From positions 868,001 to 932,000 of the forward strand of contig NZ_JBBYXJ010000001.1 of the NCBI RefSeq assembly GCF_039655775.1: DNA of 64,000 bases. Direction: 5' to 3'. Position 1 is the stretch's first letter. Every line of letters starts with the position of its first letter. Shown in pieces: positions 16,963 to 25,792 of this stretch. The stretch comes from Iodidimonas sp. SYSU 1G8. Lineage in GTDB: Bacteria > Pseudomonadota > Alphaproteobacteria > SMXS01. The position numbers and the translations under genes are program-made. Below the pieces are notes generated by a model. That model saw only the letters and a list, made by a program, of their open reading frames with translations, had not been told where the DNA came from and did not search any database.

Positions 16963-17853
16963 CTAAAGGGCTTGCACGCCGTTCTTTACTTCAGTCAGCA
17001 GGCTGAGATGGCCTGATACATCGGTGCCCAGCCCGATCATCGAGGTGCCGATCGCCAGATGGGTGGCGCCGGCCTGCTTCCATTTCGCGGCGCTGGCGAG
17101 CAACTGGTCGATGGTCGCCGGCGGATGGGCGCGAAACGCGTTCTGGAAGCCGGTCATCGCCTCGATGCCGATGGTCGCCGGATCGCGGCCGGCCTTTTCG
17201 GCGGCGGCATGCATGATGTCGAACTGGGGTTTCAGCGCCTCGGGCGTGCCGATGGGAATCCAGCCGTCGCCGATCCGCCCGACACGGTCCGCGACCGCGT
17301 CCGACATGCCGCCGAACCAGACCGGGATCGGCTTCTGGATGGCATTGGGATTGAGGCCGGATTCGGCGAGGTCGTGCCAGGCGCCCTTGAACGCGGTGGT
17401 CCGGTTGGTCCAGAGGGCGCGCATGATCGCCACCTGCTCCTCGGACCGCTTGCCGCGCGTGTGCCAGTCCATGCCCAGCGCGGTGTATTCGAGCGCCTGC
17501 CAGCCGACACCGACCCCGAGGCGCAGGCGGCCGCCCGAGAGCACATCGACTTCGGCGGCCTGCTTGGCGACGAGCACCGCCTGGCGCTGCGGCAGGATCA
17601 AGACGCCGGTCGCAAGGCCGATCCGCCGGGTACAGGCCGCCATGAAGCCATAGAGCACGAAGGGCTCGTGGAACGCGTCGTCCAGCGTGTAGGGCGCGAA
17701 GATGTTCGGGTCGCCCTTGGGATCGACGCCGAGAACATGATCCGTGGTGGTGATGTAGTCGAACCCCAGTTCCTCGGCGCCCTGCGCGAAATCCCTGATG
17801 GCGGCCGGATCGTTGCCGATCTCGACATTCGGAAAACTCGCTCCGATCTTCAT
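16963..17853 (-). CDS. LLM-class (luciferase-like) flavin/F420-dependent oxidoreductase
   Basis: 296-residue TIM-barrel luciferase-like protein of the F420-dependent-type subfamily: DYITTTDHVLG, TGVLILPQR, GRLRLGVGVGW and PVWFGG. It would catalyse an FMN- or F420-linked oxidation, monooxygenation or reduction of a substrate in the surrounding pathway; cofactor cannot be decided. ATG 17853 follows GGGGAGG. It is first in the operon with the crotonase and acyl-CoA dehydrogenase, and divergent from the hydrolase at 17953. Confidence 0.92.
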   Translation of the reverse strand: MKIGASFPNVEIGNDPAAIRDFAQGAEELGFDYITTTDHVLGVDPKGDPNIFAPYTLDDAFHEPFVLYGFMAACTRRIGLATGVLILPQRQAVLVAKQAAEVDVLSGGRLRLGVGVGWQALEYTALGMDWHTRGKRSEEQVAIMRALWTNRTTAFKGAWHDLAESGLNPNAIQKPIPVWFGGMSDAVADRVGRIGDGWIPIGTPEALKPQFDIMHAAAEKAGRDPATIGIEAMTGFQNAFRAHPPATIDQLLASAAKWKQAGATHLAIGTSMIGLGTDVSGHLSLLTEVKNGVQAL

Positions 17854-17952
17854 GGCATCCTCCCCAAAATGCTTCCGATCTCCCCCGCGCCGGATACTAT
17901 AGCCAAGACAATCATGAATGCATGCCGATTAACGGCGCCTGGGGAGAGACCG

Positions 17953-18684
17953 ATGGCTGAACTAGAGACGGATATTCCGACGCCCGACGGCAGGATGAAC
18001 AGCTTCGCGGCATGGCCCGACACGGGCGGGCCGTTTCCGGCGGTCATTCTGTACATGGACGCACCGGGCATCCGCGAGGAGCTGAGGGATTTCGCGCGGC
18101 GGATCGCCTCGCAGGGCTATTTCTGCCTGCTCCCCGACATGTACTACCGTAACGGCGTGCTGCGCTTCGATTTCTCCATGGACCGGGACAACGCGTTCAA
18201 GCTGGTGATGGCGACCATGGCGACGCTGAACGTGGACCGGGTGATGCGCGACACCAAGGGCATGATCGACTGGCTGGAGGCCCGGCCCGAGGTGCGCGGC
18301 CCTTATGGCTGTGTCGGCTACTGCATGAGCGGCCAGTACGTGGTGGCGGCGGCCGGCACCTTCCCGGACAAGATCGTCGCGACCGCGTCGCTGTACGGGG
18401 TCGGCATCGTCACGGACCAGCCGGACTCGCCGCACCTGCTGGTGCCGAACATCAAGGGCGAGTTGTATCTGGGGTTCGCCGCGCACGATCCATGGGTCGC
18501 GGACGACGTCATTCCCACCCTGACCAAGACGCTGGACCAGCATGGCGTTGCCCATGAATGCGAGATCCATCCTGAGACCGAGCACGGCTTCTGCTTCCCG
18601 CAGCGCCCTGCCTATGTGAAGGACCGCGCCGAGATCGCCTGGCGCAAGATGTCCGACATGTTCGACCGGCGGCTGAAACGGTAA
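17953..18684 (+). CDS. Dienelactone hydrolase family alpha/beta hydrolase
   Basis: 243-residue alpha/beta hydrolase. The nucleophile elbow GYCMSG carries Cys as in dienelactone hydrolase, the Asp appears in AAHDPW and the His in HGFCF, giving a Cys-Asp-His triad. It could open a lactone or cleave an ester in ring degradation. I set the start at ATG 17953 (MAELETDIP) behind GGGGAGAG although the frame is open much further upstream through antisense sequence of the LLM gene. Divergent from the LLM operon with about 100 nt between. Confidence 0.92.
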   Translation: MAELETDIPTPDGRMNSFAAWPDTGGPFPAVILYMDAPGIREELRDFARRIASQGYFCLLPDMYYRNGVLRFDFSMDRDNAFKLVMATMATLNVDRVMRDTKGMIDWLEARPEVRGPYGCVGYCMSGQYVVAAAGTFPDKIVATASLYGVGIVTDQPDSPHLLVPNIKGELYLGFAAHDPWVADDVIPTLTKTLDQHGVAHECEIHPETEHGFCFPQRPAYVKDRAEIAWRKMSDMFDRRLKR

Positions 18685-18703
18685 GGCGCGAGCATGTCAA
18701 CGC

Positions 18704-18746
18704 CATTACATTGAAGACTTTCAGGTTTTCTGACGTCAATGTAATG
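18704..18746. repeat. 11-bp perfect inverted repeat, possible operator
   Basis: CATTACATTGA at 18704-18714 recurs inverted at 18736-18746 with 21 nt between, in the gap after the hydrolase gene and before the lipoprotein gene at 18823. No T-run follows, so a regulator site or RNA hairpin is more likely than a terminator. Confidence 0.45.
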
Positions 18747-18822
18747 CTCAGGATTGCGCCGTGTGGCTTCGTGAGGGGGCCGCACGGTCGGACGAGACCC
18801 TGCGATCATGGGAGGCCAATCG

Positions 18823-19155
18823 ATGAATCGCATTCTTTCGAGAGTTGCAGTCATTGCCTGCGCGGCAATACTGGCGAGTTGCGCGACGGAACCGGTGACC
18901 CAGAACACAGGCTCGGACGCCACCGTCACCAACCGGACCGGACGCCCGATCGCGTCCATCGTGTACCAGGCGTGCGGGGCGGATCCGGCGAGCTGGACCC
19001 CGCTTCCGGTTCCCGCCCTGGCGCCGCAGACGACCGCACCCTTCAAGCTGCCCGAACCCTGCATCAACCTGCGCGCCTATTACGCCGACGGCAAGGTGGC
19101 CGGGATGCACACCGGCGTTCGGTGGGATTTCCCGTTCACCTGGGTTCTCTCGTGA
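18823..19155 (+). CDS. Small outer-membrane-type lipoprotein, unknown
   Basis: 110-residue precursor with a lipoprotein signal peptide ending in lipobox LASC at about residue 22. The mature part is short and beta-rich (ATVTNRTGRPIASIVYQAC) with two Cys that may pair. Residue +2 after the Cys is Ala, compatible with outer-membrane sorting. ATG 18823 follows GGAGG. It is 67 nt before a second lipoprotein gene and then a TPR gene, a likely envelope unit. I do not recognise the family. Confidence 0.78.
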   Translation: MNRILSRVAVIACAAILASCATEPVTQNTGSDATVTNRTGRPIASIVYQACGADPASWTPLPVPALAPQTTAPFKLPEPCINLRAYYADGKVAGMHTGVRWDFPFTWVLS

Positions 19156-19222
19156 CACCCGTTCAAACCGATATCATCGCCGTTTAGCAAGCCGGCGTCG
19201 AAGCACATCAAGGGGGGCCAAG

Positions 19223-20185
19223 ATGTCGTTCAAGAAGTTCGCATTCCTGCTGTTACCAGCCATCATCGTCGCGGCGTGCGCCACGGGACCGACCTATGTC
19301 TATTACCGGGTGAGTTCGAAATACGTCTCGAGCGCCCAGGCGCAGCAGACACCCGAGATCATCCCGACGCCGGCTTATAACCAGCTTGCCGGATCGGCCA
19401 GAACGGTGGCCGTGCGGGCGCCCGACCGCTGCAGCAACAACACGACCAATCAGGCGACGGGCAACGCGGCCTCCGCCGGCGCGATCATGCAGACCGATTG
19501 CGGCGTCGAAATGGGCGAGATCGAGCGATCGCTGACGCGAGCCGGTTACAACGTGATTTCATGGACCATTCTCGACCGGGAAATGTCCCGCACCGGCTCG
19601 CCCGTCGATGCCGCCAGCGCGCTGGGCGCGCAGGTCCTGTTCCAGATCAACTCGCTGGAAAACTCCCGCAAGACCCTGGGGCAGGATGCCCTCTGGGAAC
19701 GGAGCTATTACGTCAGCAACGCGCAAGGCGCCGTCGGGCAGCCCCTGTCCCTGCCGCCGGACCAGCGGGCACTCGTCGCCCGCAACTACCTCGCGCCCAT
19801 CGAGGCGCAGAACGTGCCGCGCGCCTATGCGGTGACGCTCGACGCGGTCGCCGTGTGGGTGCGGACCGGCCAGTCGATCTGGTATTATCGCTGGACCCAC
19901 GCCCGCGCGCCGGACGAGGTCGCGTCCGGATACAGCGTGCTGCTGGCCTGCATGGACGGAGTCCTGACCCAGTGTCAGGCCAACCAGCTGCGCCGCGCGA
20001 CCGCACTGGCGCCGGGGCAGTCCGCGGCCGGCGAGACGGTCGCCGTCAGCGTGTCCGAGCGGCCCGAGGACGCCGAGCGGGCTGTCTACGCGGCCCTGTA
20101 CAAGGAAGTGGTCGGCGATTTCGTCACCTCCTTCTCCAAAAACGCGGCGTCCGGCCGTCCGGCGCCGACGCTGCAGACCTGGTAA
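19223..20185 (+). CDS. Lipoprotein with CsgG/LpoB-like character (tentative)
   Basis: 320-residue lipoprotein; signal peptide with lipobox VAAC at about residue 19. The middle reads like CsgG/TolB-N-type proteins: EIERSLTRAGYNVISWTILDREM followed by ALGAQVLFQINSLE, a 'name-the-regulated-element' arrangement also seen in YcfM/LpoB-like lipoproteins. The region around residues 70-95 is Asn/Thr/Ala-rich. GGGGGG precedes ATG 19223. It is 3 nt before the TPR gene, so the two are almost certainly co-transcribed. Envelope role likely; exact role unknown. Confidence 0.7.
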   Translation: MSFKKFAFLLLPAIIVAACATGPTYVYYRVSSKYVSSAQAQQTPEIIPTPAYNQLAGSARTVAVRAPDRCSNNTTNQATGNAASAGAIMQTDCGVEMGEIERSLTRAGYNVISWTILDREMSRTGSPVDAASALGAQVLFQINSLENSRKTLGQDALWERSYYVSNAQGAVGQPLSLPPDQRALVARNYLAPIEAQNVPRAYAVTLDAVAVWVRTGQSIWYYRWTHARAPDEVASGYSVLLACMDGVLTQCQANQLRRATALAPGQSAAGETVAVSVSERPEDAERAVYAALYKEVVGDFVTSFSKNAASGRPAPTLQTW

Positions 20186-20188
20186 GGC

Positions 20189-21955
20189 ATGTCTCGACAC
20201 GCTTCACCGGGCGCTCCTCGCGTCGGCCGTGCCGCCGCCAGAAGCGCATGGGCCGCGCTCGCGATGCTGCTGCCCCTTCACGCGGCATGGGCGCAGCCCT
20301 ACACCGCTCCGGGTGTCAGCCCGCTTGAGCAAGGCCGCGAACTCGTGGTCAGCGGACGACCGGGTGAAGCGGTCCCGCTGCTGAGACAGGCCGTGCAGGT
20401 ATCGCCACAGGACCCGGCCGCTCATTACGCGCTGGCCGAGGCGTATTTCCGCAACGGGGAGCTGGAGAATGCGTTGAGATCCCTGCGGGCGGCCGCCGCC
20501 CGCTCGCAGGATCCCGCGTTCCGGCAGAACGCCGACAGCAAGGCCGCAGCGATCGAAGGCATGCTGGCCGAACAGGGTGTTGCTCCCAGGCCGTATGCCG
20601 AGGCCGAACCACCGCCGCCGCGTCAGCCGGCCATGCAGCACGCGCCGTCCGGAACGGCGGGGCCCGTGGACCGCGCCACGCAGCCGCTAACAGACTTCGA
20701 CGCGGCTGACGCAGCGCTGGCGGCGAACGACATCGACAAGGCGCATATCCATGTGCTCACCGGCCTGCGCGCCGAGCCTAGCAGCGGGCGCGGGAACGGC
20801 CTTCTGGGCGATATTCTCGCCCGCAAGAACGATCTGGGCGGCGCCCGTGACGCCTATACGCAGGCGCTGGGCGGCACCGACCTGACACCCGGTGAACAGC
20901 AGGAGATCGAACGCAAGTTGCTGCGGATCGAGATCGATCTGGAGCCAGGCCTGGCCGACGCGCCATCGCGCCCTTCCCGTCCACAAGCGACCGCTGCACG
21001 CGCGCCGAGCCAATTGGGCACGCCTGATCCGGCGCCTGCCGCAGCAGCGCCGGAAGACGATGCCTATCGCTCGCCCGTCAACGCGGCGACCACCCTTGCC
21101 GCCGCAGGCAACCTAGAGGGCGCCATCGAGACCTTGCGCGCCTATCTGGCCTCATCGCCGTCGGACACGAAAGCCCGAGCGGCGCTCGCCCGTTACCTGC
21201 ATGACGCCGGGGACGATGCCGGTGCGCTCGACGAGGTCCGGCTGGTGCTGGCGGCAGAGAGCGGTAACGACAATGCCCGGAATCTGCGGATTTCGATCCT
21301 GATGGCGCGCGGCGACTTCGCCGGCGCTCTCGCCGATCTCGATGCGCTTGCCGTGTCCGGACGCGCGACGGCGACCACCTACGTTAATCGGGGCGTGGCC
21401 AACCAACGCCTCGGCAATCTCGATCTGGCGCTGCAGGACTATGATCAAGCCATCGCCATGGATGCCGGCAACATCGGCTATTACGTCAACAAGGCGGCCG
21501 TGCTGGTCGAAAAGCGGAACGAGCGGGCCGCGATCGATGTGCTGACCGCCGCCATCGCGCGGGGCGGGCCTTCGGTCAACGCGGTTCTCTATCGCGGCAT
21601 GGCCTACTTCAATATCGGCCAGTACGATGCCGCCATCACCGATTTCGGACAGACGCTCGCGCTGGCGCCTGATAATCGGCAAGCCCTGCTCTACAGGGCT
21701 CAGGCGCACAAGCTGAACAACGCGCCCAGCCTCGCGCTTGCCGACCTGGACCGCCTCATCGCGCTCGCGCCATCGGACGCCGAGGCGCTTACCTTGCGCG
21801 GCACCTATCGCGCCGCCATGGGCCTGCACCGCGACGCCATCGCGGATTACGACCGTGTTCTTGCCCTGCAGCCCGGTAATCGGGACGTCATTGCGCGGCG
21901 CAGCCTCGCGGCCGCCGAACTGGCAAAAGCAGCGCCCGGCCCGGGGCCGATGTAG
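20189..21955 (+). CDS. Exported TPR-repeat protein
   Basis: 588-residue protein with a signal peptide (cleavage near AWA-QP at about residue 35). TPR units lie at roughly residues 45-115 and again from about 165 to 575, separated by Pro/Ala/Gln-rich linkers (about 120-160 and 260-300). Such proteins scaffold envelope complexes. It starts 3 nt after the lipoprotein gene and ends in a terminator at 22025. With the two preceding lipoproteins it forms a compact outer-membrane/periplasmic unit. No enzymatic domain is visible. Confidence 0.85.
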   Translation: MSRHASPGAPRVGRAAARSAWAALAMLLPLHAAWAQPYTAPGVSPLEQGRELVVSGRPGEAVPLLRQAVQVSPQDPAAHYALAEAYFRNGELENALRSLRAAAARSQDPAFRQNADSKAAAIEGMLAEQGVAPRPYAEAEPPPPRQPAMQHAPSGTAGPVDRATQPLTDFDAADAALAANDIDKAHIHVLTGLRAEPSSGRGNGLLGDILARKNDLGGARDAYTQALGGTDLTPGEQQEIERKLLRIEIDLEPGLADAPSRPSRPQATAARAPSQLGTPDPAPAAAAPEDDAYRSPVNAATTLAAAGNLEGAIETLRAYLASSPSDTKARAALARYLHDAGDDAGALDEVRLVLAAESGNDNARNLRISILMARGDFAGALADLDALAVSGRATATTYVNRGVANQRLGNLDLALQDYDQAIAMDAGNIGYYVNKAAVLVEKRNERAAIDVLTAAIARGGPSVNAVLYRGMAYFNIGQYDAAITDFGQTLALAPDNRQALLYRAQAHKLNNAPSLALADLDRLIALAPSDAEALTLRGTYRAAMGLHRDAIADYDRVLALQPGNRDVIARRSLAAAELAKAAPGPGPM

Positions 21956-22024
21956 CGGCGCCGGGCCGAAAGAGTCCTTGCCCCATCCGGCCGAGCCCCC
22001 TAGGCTTGCCCCGACCCCACATTG

Positions 22025-22054
22025 ACGCCCGGCCCATGCCGGGCGTTTGTCTTT
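22025..22054 (+). terminator. Rho-independent terminator after the TPR gene
   Basis: Stem ACGCCCGGC/GCCGGGCGT (22025-22033 with 22038-22046), a 4-nt loop and T-rich TTTGTCTTTG follow the TPR gene by 69 nt and precede the FKBP ribosome site. Confidence 0.85.
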
Positions 22055-22071
22055 GTTCAAGGAGCATTCCC

Positions 22072-22500
22072 ATGGCGACAGCAAAACCCGGCGATACGGT
22101 CAGCATCCACTACACCGGCACGCTGGATGACGGTTCCCAGTTCGATTCCTCGCGCGGCCGGGCGCCGTTCGAGTTCACGCTGGGCGCCGGCCAGGTGATT
22201 CCGGGCTTCGAGATCGCCGTTCAGGGCCTGGAAGAAGGCGAAAGCCGCACGGTGCGCATCGATCCCGATGACGCCTACGGTCCGCATCAGCCGCAGCTGG
22301 TCCAGAAGATCGGCCGCGACAATCTACCGCCGACCATCGAGATCGAAAAAGGCGTGCAGTTACAGGCCGGCCGTCCCGATGGCAGCTCGCTGATCGTCAC
22401 CATCACCGACTTCGACGCGGAGACCGTAACCCTCGACGGGAACCATGAACTGGCCGGTCAGGCGCTGACCTTCGAGATCGAGCTGCTGAAGGTATCATGA
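22072..22500 (+). CDS. FKBP-type peptidyl-prolyl isomerase (SlyD-like, short)
   Basis: 142-residue FKBP with an inserted-in-flap domain as in SlyD: KPGDTVSIHYTGTLDDG, the VIPGFE core, then DDAYG at the flap and a chaperone-like insert around residues 75-120. It lacks SlyD's metal-binding His-rich tail. Catalyses cis/trans isomerisation of Xaa-Pro bonds; no signal peptide, so cytosolic. ATG 22072 follows AAGGAG. It lies between the TPR terminator and the exported M15-like gene. Confidence 0.93.
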   Translation: MATAKPGDTVSIHYTGTLDDGSQFDSSRGRAPFEFTLGAGQVIPGFEIAVQGLEEGESRTVRIDPDDAYGPHQPQLVQKIGRDNLPPTIEIEKGVQLQAGRPDGSSLIVTITDFDAETVTLDGNHELAGQALTFEIELLKVS

Positions 22501-22578
22501 TCCGAAAATGACGTGTGATGGCGGATTCCTTCGATTTTTCCTTGTCCTGGGCGCCGGGTCACCGGTAGGTTTTGCCCC

Positions 22579-23118
22579 ATGACGATCAATCGCAGACAGA
22601 TACTCGCTGGACTGGGCGCCGCCACACTCTTCTCTTTCGCGGGCCTCCCTGCCGTCGCACGCGCATCGGCAGCGCCGCTCAGCCCACTGAACCTCAACCT
22701 CGTCAACCTGCACACGGGTGAGCGTTTCAAGGGCACCTTCTTCGAGAAGGATTTCCTGCCCGATGCGCTCGGCGAACTGAACAAGGTGCTGCGCGATCAC
22801 CGTACCGGCGACGTTCACGCCATCGACAAAACGCTGTTCGAGTGGATGGCGTCGCTGAACCAGCGGCTCGAGGGCAAGGAGTTCGGGATCATTTCCGGCT
22901 ACCGCTCGCCGGCGAGCAATGCCGGTCTTCGGGCGAACAGCACCGGTGTCGCCAAGAAGAGCCTGCACATGCAGGGCAAGGCCATCGACATCCGTCTGGC
23001 CGGCGTCAAGACGGCCAGCATCCAGAAGATGGCGATCAAGGATCATCGCGGCGGCGTGGGCTACTACGCCAAATCGGACTTTGTCCATATCGACACTGGC
23101 CGCCCGCGTTCCTGGTGA
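22579..23118 (+). CDS. Tat-exported DUF882 / M15-fold murein hydrolase (YcbK/MepK-like)
   Basis: 179-residue protein with a twin-arginine signal (NRRQIL followed by a hydrophobic core and ARASA). The mature domain shows the M15-like metal site: SGYRSPASNA, SLHMQGKAIDIR (His, Asp) and a final FVHIDTGRPRSW (His). Family members cut peptidoglycan cross-links. It precedes an L,D-transpeptidase by 36 nt on the same strand, consistent with a shared role in 3,3-cross-link making and breaking. Location periplasm. Confidence 0.9.
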   Translation: MTINRRQILAGLGAATLFSFAGLPAVARASAAPLSPLNLNLVNLHTGERFKGTFFEKDFLPDALGELNKVLRDHRTGDVHAIDKTLFEWMASLNQRLEGKEFGIISGYRSPASNAGLRANSTGVAKKSLHMQGKAIDIRLAGVKTASIQKMAIKDHRGGVGYYAKSDFVHIDTGRPRSW

Positions 23119-23154
23119 TTTTCACTTAAACAAGCGCACACGTTGGGGGCGGCT

Positions 23155-24774
23155 ATGACACAATTCAAGGTCGCCCGATGGGCAGCGGCATGCGCTGTCC
23201 ATCTTCTCCTCGTGTCGCCCGCCTGGGCCGAGGTCGACAGCGGTGCCGTCAGGGCCGCGCTGGTTGCCTGGTCGGAGGCTCAGAAACCTGGCCGAGAGGT
23301 CGAGAGCACGCCGCTGGACGCACCCGGGGTGATCGCGGCGTTCTATGCCGCGCGCGACCACAAACCGGTCTGGACGAACGAGGCCCGAACCACGTCGCTG
23401 CTGGAGGCGATTGCGCGCACGCCCGAGCATGGGTTGCGGCCCCAAGACTATCACCTGCCGGCGATCATGGCGCTGCGCAGCGCCGACCGGGATGCAGGCG
23501 AAGCGGCACAGCTTGACCTGCTGCTCACCCAGGCGGCGGCGAAGCTGGCGGCGCATCTGCACTACGGCAAGACCGACCCGCGCAAGTTCGACCGTAACTG
23601 GAACATCAGCGCGCCGGTCAAGCAGGAGGATCTGCTGCGCCTGCTGGGCGGCGTGGTCGCGGGCGGCACGCCGGACGGGGCGCTGGAGAAAATGGCGCCG
23701 CAGCACTGGTTCTACGAGTCGCTCAAGACCACCCTCGCGCTTCAGCGCCAGGCCGTGGCCAAGGGCGGCTGGGGCAAGGTGGATGGCGGCGAGACGCTCA
23801 AGCCAGGCATGGACGATCCACGGGTAAAGGGACTGCGCGCGCGACTGAAGGCGTCCGGAGACTACAAGGGCGAGGCCGACGGCACGGTGTATGACGATGA
23901 ACTCGTCGCCGCGGTCAAGCGCTTCCAGGAACTGCACGGCATCGATCCGGACGGGGCGATCGGCAAGCGGACGCTGGCGGAGCTGAACGTCACCGCCGAG
24001 CAGCGGGTCGATCAGGTGCGGGTCAATCTGGAGCGGGCGCGCTGGGTGCTCAACCAGCTCGGCGACGAGTTCATCGTCGTCAACATTCCGGGCTTTCACC
24101 TCTACATCATGAAGGATGGCCAGCCGGTCTGGAACACGCGGGTCATCGTCGGCAAGACATACCGGCAGACGCCCATGTTCAAGTCGAACATGCGGACCGT
24201 GGTGCTGAATCCGACCTGGACCGTGCCGCCGACCATCCTGAAGCAGGATCTGCTGCCCAAGATCGCCAAGGATCCGGGCTACCTGGCCTCGCACAACATG
24301 AAGGTGGTGGATTCCAGCGGCACGGCGCTGCCGGCCGACGCCGTCGACTGGCAGGCGGCGCGCAAGCGTTTTCCCTACAGCCTCGTGCAGCAGCCCGGCC
24401 CGGAGAATTCACTGGGCCAGGTCAAGTTCCTGTTCCCCAACGAGCACGCCGTCTATCTGCACGACACGCCCAATCGCGGCCTGTTCAACCGTGCCGACCG
24501 GGCGGCGAGCTCGGGCTGCATCCGGGTGGAGAACCCGATGCATCTGGCCGATTACCTGCTCAAGGACGACAAGGACTGGAGCAAGGAAAAGGTCGAGGCC
24601 GCGTTGGCCGCCGGCAAGACCCAGAACATCTCGCTGAAGCGGACCATTCCGGTCGTGCTGATGTACTGGACCACGCAGATGGACCGCGACGGCACGCTGC
24701 ATTTCTTCCCGGACCTTTACGACCGCGATCCGCCGGTGCTGCGCGCGCTGGGCCGGGAGACGGCGCAGCTCTAG
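23155..24774 (+). CDS. L,D-transpeptidase with peptidoglycan-binding domain (YcbB/LdtD-like)
   Basis: 539-residue exported enzyme. Signal peptide to about residue 24 (SPAWAEV), a scaffold region, a peptidoglycan-binding-1 domain near residues 220-290 (VKRFQELHGIDPDGAIGKRT) and a YkuD domain with catalytic Cys in RAASSGCIRVENP plus HDTP upstream. It forms meso-DAP to meso-DAP cross-links, as LdtD does. ATG 23155 has a GGGGGCGG site. Its end is 5 nt from the convergent beta-hydroxylase. Confidence 0.94.
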   Translation: MTQFKVARWAAACAVHLLLVSPAWAEVDSGAVRAALVAWSEAQKPGREVESTPLDAPGVIAAFYAARDHKPVWTNEARTTSLLEAIARTPEHGLRPQDYHLPAIMALRSADRDAGEAAQLDLLLTQAAAKLAAHLHYGKTDPRKFDRNWNISAPVKQEDLLRLLGGVVAGGTPDGALEKMAPQHWFYESLKTTLALQRQAVAKGGWGKVDGGETLKPGMDDPRVKGLRARLKASGDYKGEADGTVYDDELVAAVKRFQELHGIDPDGAIGKRTLAELNVTAEQRVDQVRVNLERARWVLNQLGDEFIVVNIPGFHLYIMKDGQPVWNTRVIVGKTYRQTPMFKSNMRTVVLNPTWTVPPTILKQDLLPKIAKDPGYLASHNMKVVDSSGTALPADAVDWQAARKRFPYSLVQQPGPENSLGQVKFLFPNEHAVYLHDTPNRGLFNRADRAASSGCIRVENPMHLADYLLKDDKDWSKEKVEAALAAGKTQNISLKRTIPVVLMYWTTQMDRDGTLHFFPDLYDRDPPVLRALGRETAQL

Positions 24775-24779
24775 CGGCT

Positions 24780-25616
24780 TCAGCCAATGGTGACGGCGTT
24801 CTTGCGGATGCGGCGGATCGATGGATCGAGCTGGAAGAACAGCAGGCAGAAGCGGTTGAACAGCCGCAGATGCAGCGGCATGCGGCGCATGATGTCGAGC
24901 CACATGACGACCCGGACCTGACCGGAGCCATTCGCGGCATCGTGCAGGAAGGCGTCGTCGAACATGACGCCCTGCCCGTTCTTCCAGAAATATTTCTCGC
25001 CGCGTTCCACCAGCGACTTGTCGCCGGTCGCGTTGTCGGCCGGATCGGCGTTGATGCGCAGCCAGCAGGCATTGTCCCGGTTGTCGTCGGGCACGAAGAC
25101 GGCAAGGTGATAACGGACGAAGCCCTTCCAGTAGCCGTAATGGGGCGTGATGTACTGGTGCGGGTCGAGGATGGAGAAGAACGCGGTGTAGAGGCCGGGG
25201 ACCTGGCGCAGCGCCTCGGCCGTCTTCGGGGCGCGGCGGCAATTCTCGTCGACGAACAGCCCCGCTTTCAGCACGAAGCTTTTCCACTGGATGGTGTGAA
25301 TGCCGCCCGCGGTGTAATTGCCGCCCAGATCCTTGATGTCCATGATCCGGTCCTTGATCTGGAGCAGGTCGAGGACTTCGCGGCGGATATCGGGATAGGC
25401 CGCCTCGACAGCGCGCAGCGCCGGGTAGTCGCCGTGGTAATCATGAACGAAGGCCGGAAGACGGCAGATCTTGCCGGCGTCCTCGGCGCGCGCGAAGACA
25501 TTATTGGCGGCGTCCCGGAGCCGCAGCTTGCTGGGGCCGTCAAGACGGTGAACAACCAGCGCGGCGACGCCGACGACGACCACCAACGCCAGCAACAGCA
25601 CCCCGATCACGGTCAT
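24780..25616 (-). CDS. Aspartyl/asparaginyl beta-hydroxylase family, LpxO-like membrane-anchored dioxygenase
   Basis: 278-residue Fe(II)/2-oxoglutarate enzyme with an N-terminal membrane anchor (residues 3-25). Motifs of the family are present: CRRAPKTAE, PHYGYWKGFVRYHLAV (metal His plus 2-OG-contacting residues) and WKNGQGVMFDDAFLHDAAN with the second His. LpxO, the lipid A 2-hydroxylase, has the same layout, so a lipid A role is one option; hydroxylation of an amino-acid-derived molecule made by the divergent YqcI/YcgG cluster is another. ATG 25616 follows AAGGGAA. Confidence 0.87.
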   Translation of the reverse strand: MTVIGVLLLALVVVVGVAALVVHRLDGPSKLRLRDAANNVFARAEDAGKICRLPAFVHDYHGDYPALRAVEAAYPDIRREVLDLLQIKDRIMDIKDLGGNYTAGGIHTIQWKSFVLKAGLFVDENCRRAPKTAEALRQVPGLYTAFFSILDPHQYITPHYGYWKGFVRYHLAVFVPDDNRDNACWLRINADPADNATGDKSLVERGEKYFWKNGQGVMFDDAFLHDAANGSGQVRVVMWLDIMRRMPLHLRLFNRFCLLFFQLDPSIRRIRKNAVTIG

Positions 25617-25792
25617 CGCCCGGTTCCCTTTTGGCCGGCGGTTCGTTCCGCCATGCTTCGGAAAGAGATATTTCTTCGGCCGCGCTCCGCAACACGGCGC
25701 GTCCGCCGCGACGGGCCGGACATCAAGTCCATCGGAACAAAGCAGGCTTGAGCGGCGTTCCCACCGCACATCGATCATCCCAAGAGGCCGAC

